This document shows, piece by piece, positions 49,087 to 59,185 of a stretch of 64,000 nt of DNA. The stretch's first letter is position 1; the number at the start of each line of letters is the position of its first letter. Source of the stretch: Fen-1301 sp963786395 (lineage in GTDB: Bacteria > Bacteroidota > Ignavibacteria > Ignavibacteriales > Ignavibacteriaceae); NCBI GenBank assembly GCA_963786395.1, contig CAWAZD010000004.1, positions 62,001 to 126,000 on the forward strand, read 5' to 3'. The notes below the pieces were generated by a model, which was given only the letters and a program-made list of their open reading frames with translations, was not told the DNA's origin and made no database searches. A program made the position numbers and the translations under genes.

Positions 49087-49800
49087 CTAATCCCTTCATA
49101 AGTACAAAATCATTAAAATCCGGAGATTCTTTAATCAATACTCTGCTCATTTTTGTCAATTCAAGCAGAGCAACAAATGTAATAACTATTCTGATTTTTT
49201 CCCTCATATTTTCAACAAGACTCATAAAAAATGTACTTCTTTTTCTTCATCCAATCTGTTTAATATATACTGAATCTGTTCATCAATTGTAATATTTATT
49301 TTATTTATTTGATGAACTACAACAGGTTTTATTCCTTCGATAGCTCTTTTAAATGCTTTTGCCAGATCAAAAATAGTAACATTTTTCAATAAAATATCAT
49401 ATTCCGGAGGAGATTCTTTCTCATCCAGTGAATAATTACCCCTGAAACTTACCTTACGCTGATTTGATTCAAAGAAGGATAATTCTTCGCTCATTTCCTT
49501 GTATTTTTTATACTCTAAGAGAGCAGCTATAAGATCAGCCCTTGGATCAATCTCTTCCCCTTTCTCATCTATTTCCCTCGGCAGCAGCATCCTTACTTTT
49601 ATATGCATCAGTGTTGATGCCATAAGGATAAAATCGCCTGCCATCTCCAGATCAAGCATTTTTATTACATTTACATATTCAAGGAACTCCTTAGTAATCT
49701 TTGAAATAGGAATATCATAAATATCCAGCTCATCTCTTTTAATAAAAAAGAGGAGCAAATCAAGAGGTCCTTCGAACTTATCGAGTTTAATCTTATACAA
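49079..49800 (-). CDS. scpA: Segregation and condensation protein ScpA, frameshifted
   Basis: The kleisin subunit of bacterial condensin. It begins YKIKLDKFEGPLDLLLFFIK, a strong ScpA signature, then DIYDIPISKITKEFLEYV and MASTLMHIKVRMLLP. The C-terminal winged helix reads MREKIRIVITFVALLELTKM after a shift near 49225 (frame otherwise ends at DEEKEVHFL). Corrected length is about 240 residues. The start is 3 bp from the trpS stop, and the stop overlaps scpB. Confidence 0.88.
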
Positions 49801-49803
49801 TGT

Positions 49804-50790
49804 TTATCCGAGTTTCATTTTTTCGCGTACTTCCTTCATCGTAGCCGTTGCTATTACTTTAGCTTTTTTTTCACCATCAGCTAAAATGTCTTTTACAATA
49901 CACAATATTATTTTCAAAGTATTTTCTTTTTTCAATTATCGGTTCAAGGAAACTTGATATCTTTGATGCACAGTTCATCTTACAGTCAAAACATCCCAGG
50001 GCTCCTGACCGGCAGCCTGCTTCAATTTCAGTAATTTCATCAGGATTAAATTTCTTATGATATGAAAAGACAAGACAAATCTCAGGATGCCCCGGATCCC
50101 CTTTTCTAATCTTCTGTGGATCGGTTACTGCTTTTTTAAGTTTGGCTTTTACAACTTCAGGTTCATCTGACAATAAGAATAGTGTTCCCTAATGACTTGC
50201 TCATTTTAGCGTCACCGTCAAGTCCTGGCAGTCTTGCGAACTTTGTGAGTTTTGGTTCAGGTTCAGGGAAATACATTACCCCATTGATTGTTAAACTTCC
50301 TGGCAATTTCTCTTGAGATTTCAATATGAGGAACCTGATCTTCACCAACCGGGACAAAATTACCTTTGTACAGTAGAATATCGGCTGTCTGAAGAACCGG
50401 ATACCCCAGATGCCCATAAATTATATGTTCGATATTTAAATCTCTTACCTGGTCTTTAACAGTAGGATTTCTTTCAAGTCTATTTACTGTAATCAGCATA
50501 GAAAGAATCAGGTGAAGTTCAGTGTGCTCTTTAATTTGAGATTGTCTGAACATAGGGCTTTTTTCAGGATTTATTCCAGCGGCCAGCCAGTCAATCAGCA
50601 TATCTATTGAATTCTGATAAATATCAGAAGTATCAAGACCGGTTGTAAGTACATGATAATCTGCAATAAGATGATAATTATCAAATTCATTCTGTAAATT
50701 AACCCAATTCTCAAGAGCTCCGACATAATGTCCAATATGGAGCTTTCCTGTGGGCCGCATCCCGCTTAATATTCTCTTTTTAGCCATCAA
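49804..50790 (-). CDS. trpS: Tryptophanyl-tRNA synthetase, frameshifted
   Basis: Class I synthetase charging tRNA-Trp. The frames give RILSGMRPTGKLHIGHYVGA (HIGH-type site), YHLIADYHVLTT and GEDQVPHIEISREIA. After a shift near 50280 comes RLPGLDGDAKMSKSLGNTI (KMSKS motif). After another near 50165 come DPGHPEICLVFSYHKKF and a C-terminal end VREKMKLG. At least three shifts are needed (near 50280, 50165 and 49890). Corrected length is about 328 residues, normal for the family. It is the first gene of the run to dacB. Confidence 0.9.
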
Positions 50791-50908
50791 TTATTCTTTT
50801 TTTATTTAATAAGTAAAAATAACAATAATGGAGATAATATTTCCATATTTTATTTCCCTCCTAGAATGTTACTCCGTATTATGTTGTCATTCCTGCAAAG
50901 TGACCGTC

Positions 50909-50930
50909 ATTCCCGCGCGAAGGCGGGAAT
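50909..50930. repeat. Dispersed palindromic repeat, copy 2
   Basis: ATTCCCGC pairs with GCGGGAAT around GCGAAG, two bases longer in the loop than other copies. A degenerate GTCATTCCTGCAAAGTGAC lies just before it. It sits between divergent trpS and the BNR-protein gene. Confidence 0.8.
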
Positions 50931-51049
50931 CCATCCTTATGATTTTCTTCTCAAGAATCTCATTTATTATTCAACCAACAAAGATTGAATGTTACGATTG
51001 ATTTTTATATGTTTAATCAGCGCGGTTTATTATTAACTGAGGTGATACC

Positions 51050-54021
51050 ATGGGTACATATTAAAATTCATTTCAACTAAATTCTTATTTCTCACCATTG
51101 TAATTACCGGATTATCAATCCCCTCTGTATTTGGGCAGATGCACAATTTTCCCTTTCATGCAATAACCAGTACTGATTATCATACAGATATTATAAGAGC
51201 TCCAAATAATGATTTATTATATTTTTGGACTGGTGATTACTATATATATCAATCAAGAAGCACAAATAATGGTCTAACCTGGTCTGATTCAGTTAAAATT
51301 ACTAATTACTACAATGTCCAGGTTTCATTAAGTGCTCTTACCTCTTCTTCCGGCAGGATTATTGTTTTTTATCTTGGCAATTTTTTTATATACTCAGATG
51401 ATAATGGAATCACCTGGAATCATTTCCTCTCCCCACCGGATTCTTATATTTATGATATAGCTGGAGGATGTCTTTCTCAGTCTTCAACCGGCAAACTGTT
51501 TTATGTTTTTAGTAAAATCTATGCTGATACTTTAATAAAAGATATTTTCTATATAACAAGCACTGATAATGGTGCTCATTGGACATCAGCAAGATTATTC
51601 GCAGCAGGTCCTGTATACGGAAGTATTACACCAATATCTGACAATAAATTAATGATGGTGTACCAGAATCAGGGATTATTTTATTCTTTAAGCTCTGATG
51701 ACGGTAATACCTGGGGTCTGCCCGTAGCAATTGATTCAAATAATATTTCTGTAAATACACCAAAAATCATTAAGGATCCGTCAGGTAAATTGTGGCTGTT
51801 TTATCAAAAGTATTTGCCGACTGCATTCCAGGGTATTTCACAACAGGATATTGTGTACCGGACAAGTGATGACAATGGTACCACATGGAATACTGAAAAT
51901 AATTTTACACGTTTCAAGGGTGATGATGGAAATTACAATATCAGTCTGAGTGGAAATAATCCTTTAGTTTCATTTGCTTCAAACCGCGGGGACAGTCTCA
52001 ATAGTAATTACTGGTATGGGACTGCAGGAGTAACCCGGGATAATAATGCCCCACCTTATTTATATAAATCCACAATTTCCAATGATATATCCTCCGGTCA
52101 TCAGCAATATGTAGTTAATGCATATGTCGATTGTTTTAATAATATTTCTTCCGCTGCATTGCAATGGAAAATAAATGAGATTACCCAAACACCCATCACG
52201 ATGTATGACGATGGGACACATGGTGATTCAATATCGAATGATAAAATTTATACTTGTTTCGTCCCAGGAATAAATACTGGTGATGTACTGCTTACATCAA
52301 TAACCCTGACCGATCAATTTCTGAATTCAGGCACCTACATTGGTGCCCGGACAAGTAAACAAATTAGTACTGCTTATGATTCTGCCTTCATTGATGTCAA
52401 CAGATTTAAATTACCCATAAATAATATCGGTATTTTAGGCGATCAACTTTTTGCCGGTCAAACATTACCCGGGGGCAAATATGATGATAACATAGTTTTA
52501 TTCAGCGCCGGATTTTTTATGTCAGGAATATCTAATGGATTTCAATGGGCAAATGGTGACCTGTCTGCCGCAAGAGTTGAAGATTATTTACCCGGTAAAG
52601 TTGGTGCTATCCCGGAGGATCCTAAGAATATAGTTTATGTTGTCAGAACAAGCGACCCTCAGTTCGGGCAAACATGGCAGGACTGGAAATATGCGGTATC
52701 TCAGGGTGCTGATTTCTACGATGGCGACCACGATGGCGTTTATAATCCGGTTGACAAAAATGGTAATGGTAAATGGGATCCTGATGAAGACAGACCTGAT
52801 TTGCTTGGAAATATAACAGCCTGGTGTGTTTATAATGATGGTCTTCCTGCTTTTAAAAGGACTTTTCAGGATGTCAATCCCCAGGGTATTGAAATTCAAC
52901 AAACTGTTTTTGCACAAAAAGATTCTGCTGATCTGAATAATGTAATATTCGTACGGTATAGATTAATAAATAGAGGGACTGTAGCAGATATATTGGATTC
53001 AGTTTATTTCGGAACTGCAGCAGATATCGATATCGGAAATAATGGGTCAAATGATCTTGTAGGATGTGATACTTTATTAAATAGCGGATATATTTTCCAC
53101 AAATTAGGAGCTGGAGATTTAAAATTTGGTACAAATCCTCCGGCTGAATTCATTACTCAGCTTCAGGGTCCTTTGTCCTATATACCTGGAATTACTTTCA
53201 CAGATGTTAATGCAAATGGTAAATACGATCCCGGAATTGATACTCCTATAGATACAGCTTACAATCTTCGTGGGCCATTGCTTGGTAAAGAAATATATCC
53301 GGGAGCCAAAAATCTGCCTGTGACTTCATCATTTCAATTTTATGGAGGCATAGAACCAGGTAATAGATACCAGGCGAATTATTATTTAAATGGGAAAGAT
53401 TTCACCGGGCAATTTATTAATCCATGTAACTGGGCGCAGGGGCAGGTTTTTGGGGGTTATGATTGTAAGAATATTAATCCGGCATTTATGTATTCCGGAG
53501 ATCCGGTAACCCAGACTGGTTGGTTAAATAGTATACCTAAAGATCAAAAAATTCTTGTCTCCTCAGGACCATTTAAATTAGTGAAGAATGTACCTATTGA
53601 ATTAATTATAGGTCACCTGGTCGGCAGAGGAAGTGACTATTTAAATTCCATTACTGTTGGCAAGGGTTATGCAGCTAATACAATAAAATATTATGCTTCC
53701 AACTTCCCGAATTCTATAATTACCGGTGTAAGGGAATTACCCAACTCAGTTACTAATTACAGACTTGATCAGAATTATCCTAATCCATTTAACCCGTCAA
53801 CTAAAATAAGATTCTCAGTTAATACAAATTCATGGGTTACGATAAAGATTATTAATATACTAGGTAAAGAGATAGCGGTAATAGTGAATGAACAGAAACA
53901 TCCGGGTGAGTATACAATTGATTTTAATGCCGGCAAGTATAACCTGGCATCAGGTGTATACTTTTACAAAATAACAGCCGGGAGTTTTACATCAGTTAAA
54001 AAGATGATGCTGCTAAAGTGA
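51050..54021 (+). CDS. Large secreted BNR/sialidase-like protein with T9SS sorting domain
   Basis: About 990 residues. The ATG at 51050 follows GAGGTG; one base must be gained or lost near 51061 for it to join the signal peptide (KFLFLTIVITGLSIPSVFGQ), otherwise the open frame begins at 51139 and lacks export. Five Asp-box-like repeats (STNNGLTW, SDDNGITW, STDNGAHW, SSDDGNTW, TSDDNGTTW) suggest a beta-propeller. Calcium loops follow (DGDHDGVYNPVDKNGNGKWD). It ends with QNYPNPFNPSTKIRFSV and SGVYFYKI, the type-A sorting module. The catalytic role is unknown; sialidase activity is not implied. Confidence 0.82.
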
Positions 54022-54072
54022 CCATAGCCCAGGCATTTAGAGCCGCCCATTTATCATTCCTTAAATATTGTC

Positions 54073-54092
54073 ATCCCTGCGAAAGCAGGGAT
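54073..54092. repeat. Dispersed palindromic repeat, copy 3 (diverged)
   Basis: ATCCCTGC pairs with GCAGGGAT around GAAA. The two stem changes are compensated on the other arm, which supports selection for or recent copying of a paired structure. It lies 50 bp after the BNR-protein stop. Confidence 0.75.
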
Positions 54093-54246
54093 CCCCTTAA
54101 TCCATGTCTAACTTAAATTCGTTTTCTGGAGTTTCGGGGACCATTCCCCGACACCATTATATTTAGCGATACTCTAATTATTGAATCTTGTTAATTCTAA
54201 TGCTATTTTAATATGTCAGGTTTTACAAAATAATAAAGGGCTTAAT

Positions 54247-54903
54247 ATGAAAAATATATTCGTTAGTTTATTGTTTTTACTCAGCCTCAATTTATTCGCT
54301 CAGGATAATGAACCCGCCAAAATGTTTTCAACAATAAAACTCGGTGCGCTTGCAGGAGTTAATTTCTCATCACTTTCAGGTGGATCATTTGTACTGGAAG
54401 GCAGAACAAATCTTACTTCAGATCTAAACCTTACTCTTTCTTTCGGCTATTCTACAATCAATAAAAAAGAAGGATATAATGTTAAGACAAACACATTCAT
54501 TACTTTTGATAACTTTAACCAGTATGCAACTGAATCTTACAATGTTGATGAGTTAAATTATGATGTGTTTCCTATTTCGCTTGGGTTAGAATATTATTTT
54601 CAACATAGTGTTTTTTCACCCTATGTTCTTGTAGAAGCCGGGTATAATTTTTACAGTTTTCATCAAACACAATCTGGGGGAGCCATTGGTGCTGATGGTT
54701 TTTTTGCAGCGTTCAATCAATTACCCGAGACTTATCAGGGAACTCCTCCATTGATATCTAAAGATAATTCCTATCGAATTGCCGTTGGTGCTGGTACAAC
54801 ATATAAATTGAGCCGCTTTATTAATCTTGACGTCAGATATTTATATCAGTACAATAAATCAATAGTAAACACGAATCAGATATTAGTAGGTATTAACTTT
54901 TAG
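54247..54903 (+). CDS. Outer-membrane beta-barrel protein
   Basis: A 218-residue protein. ATG 54247 gives a signal peptide (KNIFVSLLFLLSLNLFAQ). The rest is alternating beta strands with aromatic girdles: LNLTLSFGYSTI, DVFPISLGLEYYF, SPYVLVEAGYNFY, YRIAVGAGTTY and the terminal VRYLYQYN...ILVGINF ending in Phe. It resembles the 8-strand OmpW/OmpA-N group (PF13505-like). A longer frame from 54181 is rejected because it would put 22 residues before the signal sequence. Confidence 0.78.
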   Translation: MKNIFVSLLFLLSLNLFAQDNEPAKMFSTIKLGALAGVNFSSLSGGSFVLEGRTNLTSDLNLTLSFGYSTINKKEGYNVKTNTFITFDNFNQYATESYNVDELNYDVFPISLGLEYYFQHSVFSPYVLVEAGYNFYSFHQTQSGGAIGADGFFAAFNQLPETYQGTPPLISKDNSYRIAVGAGTTYKLSRFINLDVRYLYQYNKSIVNTNQILVGINF

Positions 54904-54930
54904 GATAAATAAGGTAGTGTTGTTTTTAAT

Positions 54931-55392
54931 TTAAGACAAATAAAGGTAAGGTTTCCAGGTTTCGTCGAGTTTCCCCACGACTGTCTTAATAAACATAATA
55001 TGGCTTGGTTTGAAAGGTTTGTAAATCAAATGCATGTGTGACTCTTCAAGAGTTCTGTCCCCTTTCCTGTTGTTGCATACCGTGCAAGCAGTCACTAAAT
55101 TTTCCCACGAGTCTACCCCACCCTTAGATTTTGGAACAACGTGGTCAATAGTAAGGGGCAGATCACTTCTGCCGCAATATGCACATTTGTAAGCATCCCG
55201 GCGAAGAATGTTTTTTCGGGTAAGTACAACTTTTTTATAAGGGATTGAAACAAAATAGCTTAAACGGATAACGCTTGGCCATGGAAATGCCCTACTGACA
55301 GTTCTGATTTCTTTTCTTTTATCATCCTGAATTAATTCCGCCTTCCCCAGAATAATTAACACCATTGCTTTTTTAATATTGCATACAGTCAA
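54931..55392 (-). CDS. HNH endonuclease
   Basis: A nuclease of the HNH fold, 153 residues from a TTG at 55392. The zinc ribbon and HNH core run CAYCGRSDLPLTIDHVVPKS and then WENLVTACTVCNNRKGDRT, so the HNH pattern is D-H, N, N with CxxC pairs. In-frame sequence continues upstream (KVLILNQSYEPLTVCN), matching the usual N-terminus VLxLNxxYEPL of this family. No ATG is available before a stop at about 55483, so the true start is unresolved and a small sequence error is possible. No restriction partner is adjacent. Confidence 0.82.
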   Translation of the reverse strand: MTVCNIKKAMVLIILGKAELIQDDKRKEIRTVSRAFPWPSVIRLSYFVSIPYKKVVLTRKNILRRDAYKCAYCGRSDLPLTIDHVVPKSKGGVDSWENLVTACTVCNNRKGDRTLEESHMHLIYKPFKPSHIMFIKTVVGKLDETWKPYLYLS

Positions 55393-55615
55393 TGGTTCAT
55401 AACTCTGATTTAAGATCAGAACCTTAGCATTAAGCTTACCGTTTGTATGTTTAGAGAGTTCGAAGACGTATTCCTTTAGTCTGTATCATTTATAATTTAA
55501 TAAAAATAGTAAATATATTGTAAAATGTAAATATCCCCTTCCATCTATACCCACCTAATTAACTGCCAATTTTGCACGCTTCCCGGCATCCCGAAATATG
55601 GTAATTGTACATCCG

Positions 55616-55656
55616 GTGGCTGATTATCATCCACCCAGTGGTTGATTATCATCCAT
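55616..55656. repeat. Two 19-nt palindromic iterons upstream of the lipoprotein gene
   Basis: Units start at 55616 (GTGGCTGATTATCATCCAC) and 55638 (GTGGTTGATTATCATCCAT), exactly 22 nt apart. Each fits the palindrome GTGGATGATWATCATCCAC. A weaker unit may begin at about 55594. They sit in the 345-bp gap before the gene at 55738. Confidence 0.8.
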
Positions 55657-55737
55657 TGGGATTTAAGTAAAAGCTTTTCATTGCTTGTCCCATTTCACTA
55701 TTTTTGTTTATTGAATAAATCCTATTGTAATATTATT

Positions 55738-56142
55738 ATGAAAGAATTGGTCATTATGTTATTTTCAAGTATCACTTTTGTATCATGTGCAACGGTGGTT
55801 AACCAGAATCAGGATTGCATGTGCACAATGGTTTTTGTCAGTGTTGCTGTAACTGTAGTTGATCAAAACAACAGAAGTGTTGATTCACTTAATGTAATTG
55901 TGAAAAACAAACTTACTGGAAAGGTTTATGATTTTGGCAGTGCAGTAAATTATGATGGTAGGGGTTATTTGGTTATGACTGACGGTTATACAAAGGAATT
56001 CAGCACTGTACCACAATCAGCTATTTTTACCGGGAAGAAGGGAAATTCTGAAGTAACCGGAGAATTCCAGATAGTAACTGATGACTGCAAATGTCATGTT
56101 AATAAAGCTTCCGGTCCGGACACTTTGAGGATGACTTTATAA
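55738..56142 (+). CDS. Small predicted lipoprotein with Cys-rich motifs
   Basis: A 134-residue protein. I choose ATG 55738 since it starts a short hydrophobic leader ending TFVSC, a lipobox-like site. The mature part has CxC pairs (DCMC near residue 27, DCKCHVNK near 122) flanking a beta domain with VSVAVTVVDQNNRSVDSLNV, resembling a carboxypeptidase-regulatory-like fold. Product and role are unknown. It lies between the two iteron arrays and has no homologous neighbour. Confidence 0.6.
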   Translation: MKELVIMLFSSITFVSCATVVNQNQDCMCTMVFVSVAVTVVDQNNRSVDSLNVIVKNKLTGKVYDFGSAVNYDGRGYLVMTDGYTKEFSTVPQSAIFTGKKGNSEVTGEFQIVTDDCKCHVNKASGPDTLRMTL

Positions 56143-56189
56143 ATGAGTTCAATCTAAATAGCTCGAAATTTTGAATTACGTACACCATA

Positions 56190-56252
56190 TTCCCGGATAA
56201 TCATCCAGTTCGTGGATGATAATCATCCACCGCGTGGTTGATAATCATCCAT
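56190..56252. repeat. Three 19-nt palindromic iterons upstream of the DUF4143 ATPase
   Basis: Units start at 56190, 56212 and 56234, a strict 22-nt period. The central unit, 56212-56230, is a perfect palindrome, GTGGATGAT-A-ATCATCCAC. The first (TTCCCGGATAATCATCCAG) is half-degenerate. The last ends 20 nt before the ATPase start codon at 56273, well placed for an operator. Confidence 0.85.
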
Positions 56253-56272
56253 CATTTCCTTATAATTGCAAT

Positions 56273-57502
56273 ATGATAAATAGAAAAATAACACCAAATG
56301 TGCTTTCAGCCTTGACGGATACGCCAGTTGTTGTTCTTCACGGAGCGCGGCAGACAGGGAAAAGTACATTAATCAAAGAGCTAATCAGGCAAAAGTATTC
56401 GGCGGAATATGTAACAATGGATGATTCATCAATATTATCCGCAGCTTCGAATAATCCCAGAGGATTCCTGGAAGCCTTTGATAAAAATATAGCAATTGAT
56501 GAAGTTCAGCGTGCTCCTGAACTATTCCTTGAAATTAAAAGGATAGTTGATGAGAACCGGAAACCCGGGAGATTTATTCTTACCGGCTCCGCCAATGTAT
56601 TATTGATTCCTCAAATCTCTGAATCACTTGCCGGCAGAGTTGAGATACTGAATTTATTTCCCTTCTCGCAGAATGAATTAAGCGGCAGCAACTTTAATAT
56701 TTTAGATATCCTGTTTGAAGATAAATTAAAAGTTCCGGCTGAAAACAAATCATCCGATTCTTTAATTAAGAGAATTGTTAAAGGTGGTTATCCTGAAGTA
56801 AATAACCGTTTGAGTATTGAAAGAAGAAATGCCTGGTTCAATTCTTACATGACATCTATCCTTCAAAGAGACATAAGAGATATTTCGAATATTGAAGGTA
56901 TTACACAATTACCAAGATTGCTTAATATTATTGCTTCCAGAGCAGGTTCGTTGTTAAACTTCGCCGAATTTGCGCGTTTAGTTGCAATTCCTCAGACTAC
57001 TTTGAAAAGATATTTCACAATGTTGAATTCAATATTCATGATTTACTACCTCCAGCCATATTCAGGAAACTTTTCCAGGAGATTAATTAAAACCCCCAAA
57101 ATATATCTTTATGACACGGGTTTGTTGACATATCTTATTTCAGCAGATGAGAAAAGACTTCGACAGGATCCCTCTTTGTCCGGATCAGTAATTGAGAATT
57201 TTGTTTTAATGGAACTGCTAAAACAGATATCATGGAGTAATAAATCATTAAAAATATACTTTTACAGAACAACATCCGGTAATGAAGTTGATTTTGTAAT
57301 TGAAAGAAGTGATGGGTCCATTATAGGAATAGAAGTCAAAGCGACTTATTCACCAAGAGTAGAAATGTTTAGTGGCTTAAAAATTCTGGAATCAGAGTAT
57401 AAGACAAAGTTTAAGAACGGATATTTGTTTTATAACGGGGATAAGGTAATCCCCTTTGCTAAAAACATGACTGCCCTGCCGATAAGTACACTCTGGATGT
57501 GA
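56273..57502 (+). CDS. AAA ATPase with DUF4143 domain
   Basis: A 409-residue ATPase. ATG 56273 (MINRKITPNVLSAL) is chosen because the longer frame runs through the iteron repeats. The Walker A is HGARQTGKST (about residue 22), Walker B is IAIDEVQRAPELF and the sensor region has FILTGSANVLLI. A winged-helix-like middle (FAEFARLVAIPQTTLKRYF) leads to the C-terminal DUF4143/PD-(D/E)XK-like domain with FYRTTSGNEVDFVIERSDG and IGIEVKAT, which carries the D..ExK catalytic-type residues. Such proteins are widespread, often in mobile regions; their role is not known. Confidence 0.9.
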   Translation: MINRKITPNVLSALTDTPVVVLHGARQTGKSTLIKELIRQKYSAEYVTMDDSSILSAASNNPRGFLEAFDKNIAIDEVQRAPELFLEIKRIVDENRKPGRFILTGSANVLLIPQISESLAGRVEILNLFPFSQNELSGSNFNILDILFEDKLKVPAENKSSDSLIKRIVKGGYPEVNNRLSIERRNAWFNSYMTSILQRDIRDISNIEGITQLPRLLNIIASRAGSLLNFAEFARLVAIPQTTLKRYFTMLNSIFMIYYLQPYSGNFSRRLIKTPKIYLYDTGLLTYLISADEKRLRQDPSLSGSVIENFVLMELLKQISWSNKSLKIYFYRTTSGNEVDFVIERSDGSIIGIEVKATYSPRVEMFSGLKILESEYKTKFKNGYLFYNGDKVIPFAKNMTALPISTLWM

Positions 57503-57521
57503 CAGGTAATTGCGAGATTTA

Positions 57522-57798
57522 TTATTCTCTTGTAAAAATTATCCGTCTACCAAGAGCAGCTTCAATCTTGGATATTGTTTTTAGATTAAGGATGTTTTTT
57601 CCAATAACCATGTGCTAATATCGGATTTCTCTTTACCTAACAGTTTCACCAATTCATATTTGGTTATTTCATGTTTTTAAGCGCAGTACTAACCTGGAAA
57701 GCAATATCAAAAGTATGCTCGACAAAATACTCTATGTTTTTTGGAGTCGAAGCCAGAAACTCATCAACTATTTCTTTTTTACTTATTCCTTTGGTCAT
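57522..57798 (-). CDS. XRE-family helix-turn-helix protein (HigA-like), frameshifted
   Basis: A protein of about 92 residues. TKGISKKEIVDEFLASTPKN and VEHTFDIAFQVSTALKNMK precede the helix-turn-helix (ITKYELVKLLGKEKSDISTW), then, after shifts near 57675 and 57610, LNLKTISKIEAALGRRIIF. This is the antitoxin/regulator form with an N-terminal helical extension. It overlaps the upstream membrane-protein gene by 4 bp (ATGA), so the two are probably one operon. The two shifts may be sequence errors. Confidence 0.7.
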
Positions 57799-58349
57799 AA
57801 TGATAATTCTCCGTTAAAGTATTTTTGGGAAGGATATGCTATTCCGGTTACAAATAAATCGCAAGCTAAAATTACTATTGCTATATTTCTAATAATTCCA
57901 GATGATAACCAGACTGATAATACGGAAATAGGTATTACATAAATTGGAGACACACTGAGATAAAAAGGCAATCGCTCGAAAAGATTTCTATTCTTAAAAT
58001 CAATATCTCTCTTAATATTATTGGTTTTTGTTAAAATGCGTTCAACGATGTGGTTTATTAAATCTACCCTATCAATTACGCACTTCCCATTAGCATCTTT
58101 TTCTTTGGGATAAAAAGCATAATGTTCACATCTCTGAACAAAATATTGCTCTTGTTCCTTAGATTTCCAATAAGGAACTCGGTTTGATTCGCTGAGTGCC
58201 TCCCCTCCCGAATAACTTGCCCAAAAAATATTTAATTCCTCGGTGTTTATTTGTTCTAATAAACTTCTTAACTCTGAATCGTCTGTAACAATAAGACAGT
58301 TTTTAATGGAACGTGAAACGTATTTTGCTATTTTCTTTTTATTATCCAT
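57795..58349 (-). CDS. Hypothetical membrane protein paired with the XRE regulator
   Basis: A 184-residue protein that I do not recognise. The soluble N-terminal ~130 residues contain VSRSIKNCLIVTDDSELRSL and EELNIFWASYSGGEALSESN, and a Cys-His patch in VQRCEHYAFYP. Two membrane helices follow (about 129-150 and 152-172). The stop overlaps the regulator start by 4 bp. Toxin, sensor or defence roles are all possible; none is shown by sequence. Confidence 0.6.
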   Translation of the reverse strand: MDNKKKIAKYVSRSIKNCLIVTDDSELRSLLEQINTEELNIFWASYSGGEALSESNRVPYWKSKEQEQYFVQRCEHYAFYPKEKDANGKCVIDRVDLINHIVERILTKTNNIKRDIDFKNRNLFERLPFYLSVSPIYVIPISVLSVWLSSGIIRNIAIVILACDLFVTGIAYPSQKYFNGELSL

Positions 58350-58722
58350 TATAATTAGATATTTATTAATAGAAAAAATAAAGCATATTTACTTAAAATT
58401 AAACGACTGATGCCGCGACATTTTATACATAATGTTAAATAAAATAATTGTGAAAGGAAAGAAAAAACAAGCAATAATTCCTCATTCCTTTACGGAAGAC
58501 TTCCGGAGTATGTATGGAACTAGTATGACTCTTGCGATATCAGGATTACTAAAGGGTTTTTTCAGGGTTCTCTCAGGGTGGATTTCATATTAACAATTGT
58601 TGGTAATGATTCAATAATGAGATGCCACCCCTGGCTTAATGAGGCTGGGTGAATATTCTGAATTTATCATCGGAGTAATAAATTCATATTTGAAATTTCT
58701 GTAATTTCAAATGATTTTATAG

Positions 58723-58742
58723 ATTCCCGCCTTCGCGGGAAT
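58723..58742. repeat. Dispersed palindromic repeat, copy 4
   Basis: ATTCCCGC and GCGGGAAT around CTTC, i.e. the element in the opposite orientation to copies 1-3, followed by GACAATTG. Confidence 0.8.
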
Positions 58743-59185
58743 GACAATTGTAGGTATTCACACAGGCTCTAATGGTCTAAAAAAAAAGTACCCCTCTATT
58801 CAATATACATCCGATTTTAGGTTTTTGATCATTTTTATTTTTATACTTGACATTTAAACTAACATTATTTAAAGTTGCCGGGATGTATAAATGAAGTTAT
58901 AATTGTTCTAATAAACCTTTACTTTCCAACTTGCTCTCAGGTTGCTCTCATCTCTAGGTTTCAAGTTGCTCCTGTTGTCGTTGAAGTCTGTTAGGAAAAG
59001 TAAGGGGGCTTTGTGAATTTCGGTTTTAACTTTTTAGTAATCCATCCTAATTTAATTGAATCCAGTAACACTTCAGTAACACCTTTTCAACGGCATTTTA
59101 ACAGCTTTACACTTACAAAGGAGGCTTAAACTTCTCTATTTAGAGTCGTATACTTCTATTTAGGTGTTTAGTAATTAGAGGATGG

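Noticed and set aside
47724..50790. trpS, scpA and scpB as true pseudogenes
   Set aside because: Several essential genes in one run cannot all be inactive; intact motifs on either side of single-base shifts favour sequence error.
54181..54246. Upstream start for the beta-barrel protein
   Set aside because: It would place 22 non-signal residues before an excellent signal peptide; ATG 54247 is better.
55616..56252. Iteron arrays as a CRISPR
   Set aside because: The units touch with only 3-nt spacers, are palindromic, number five, and have no cas genes; the constant 22-nt step is not a repeat-spacer pattern.
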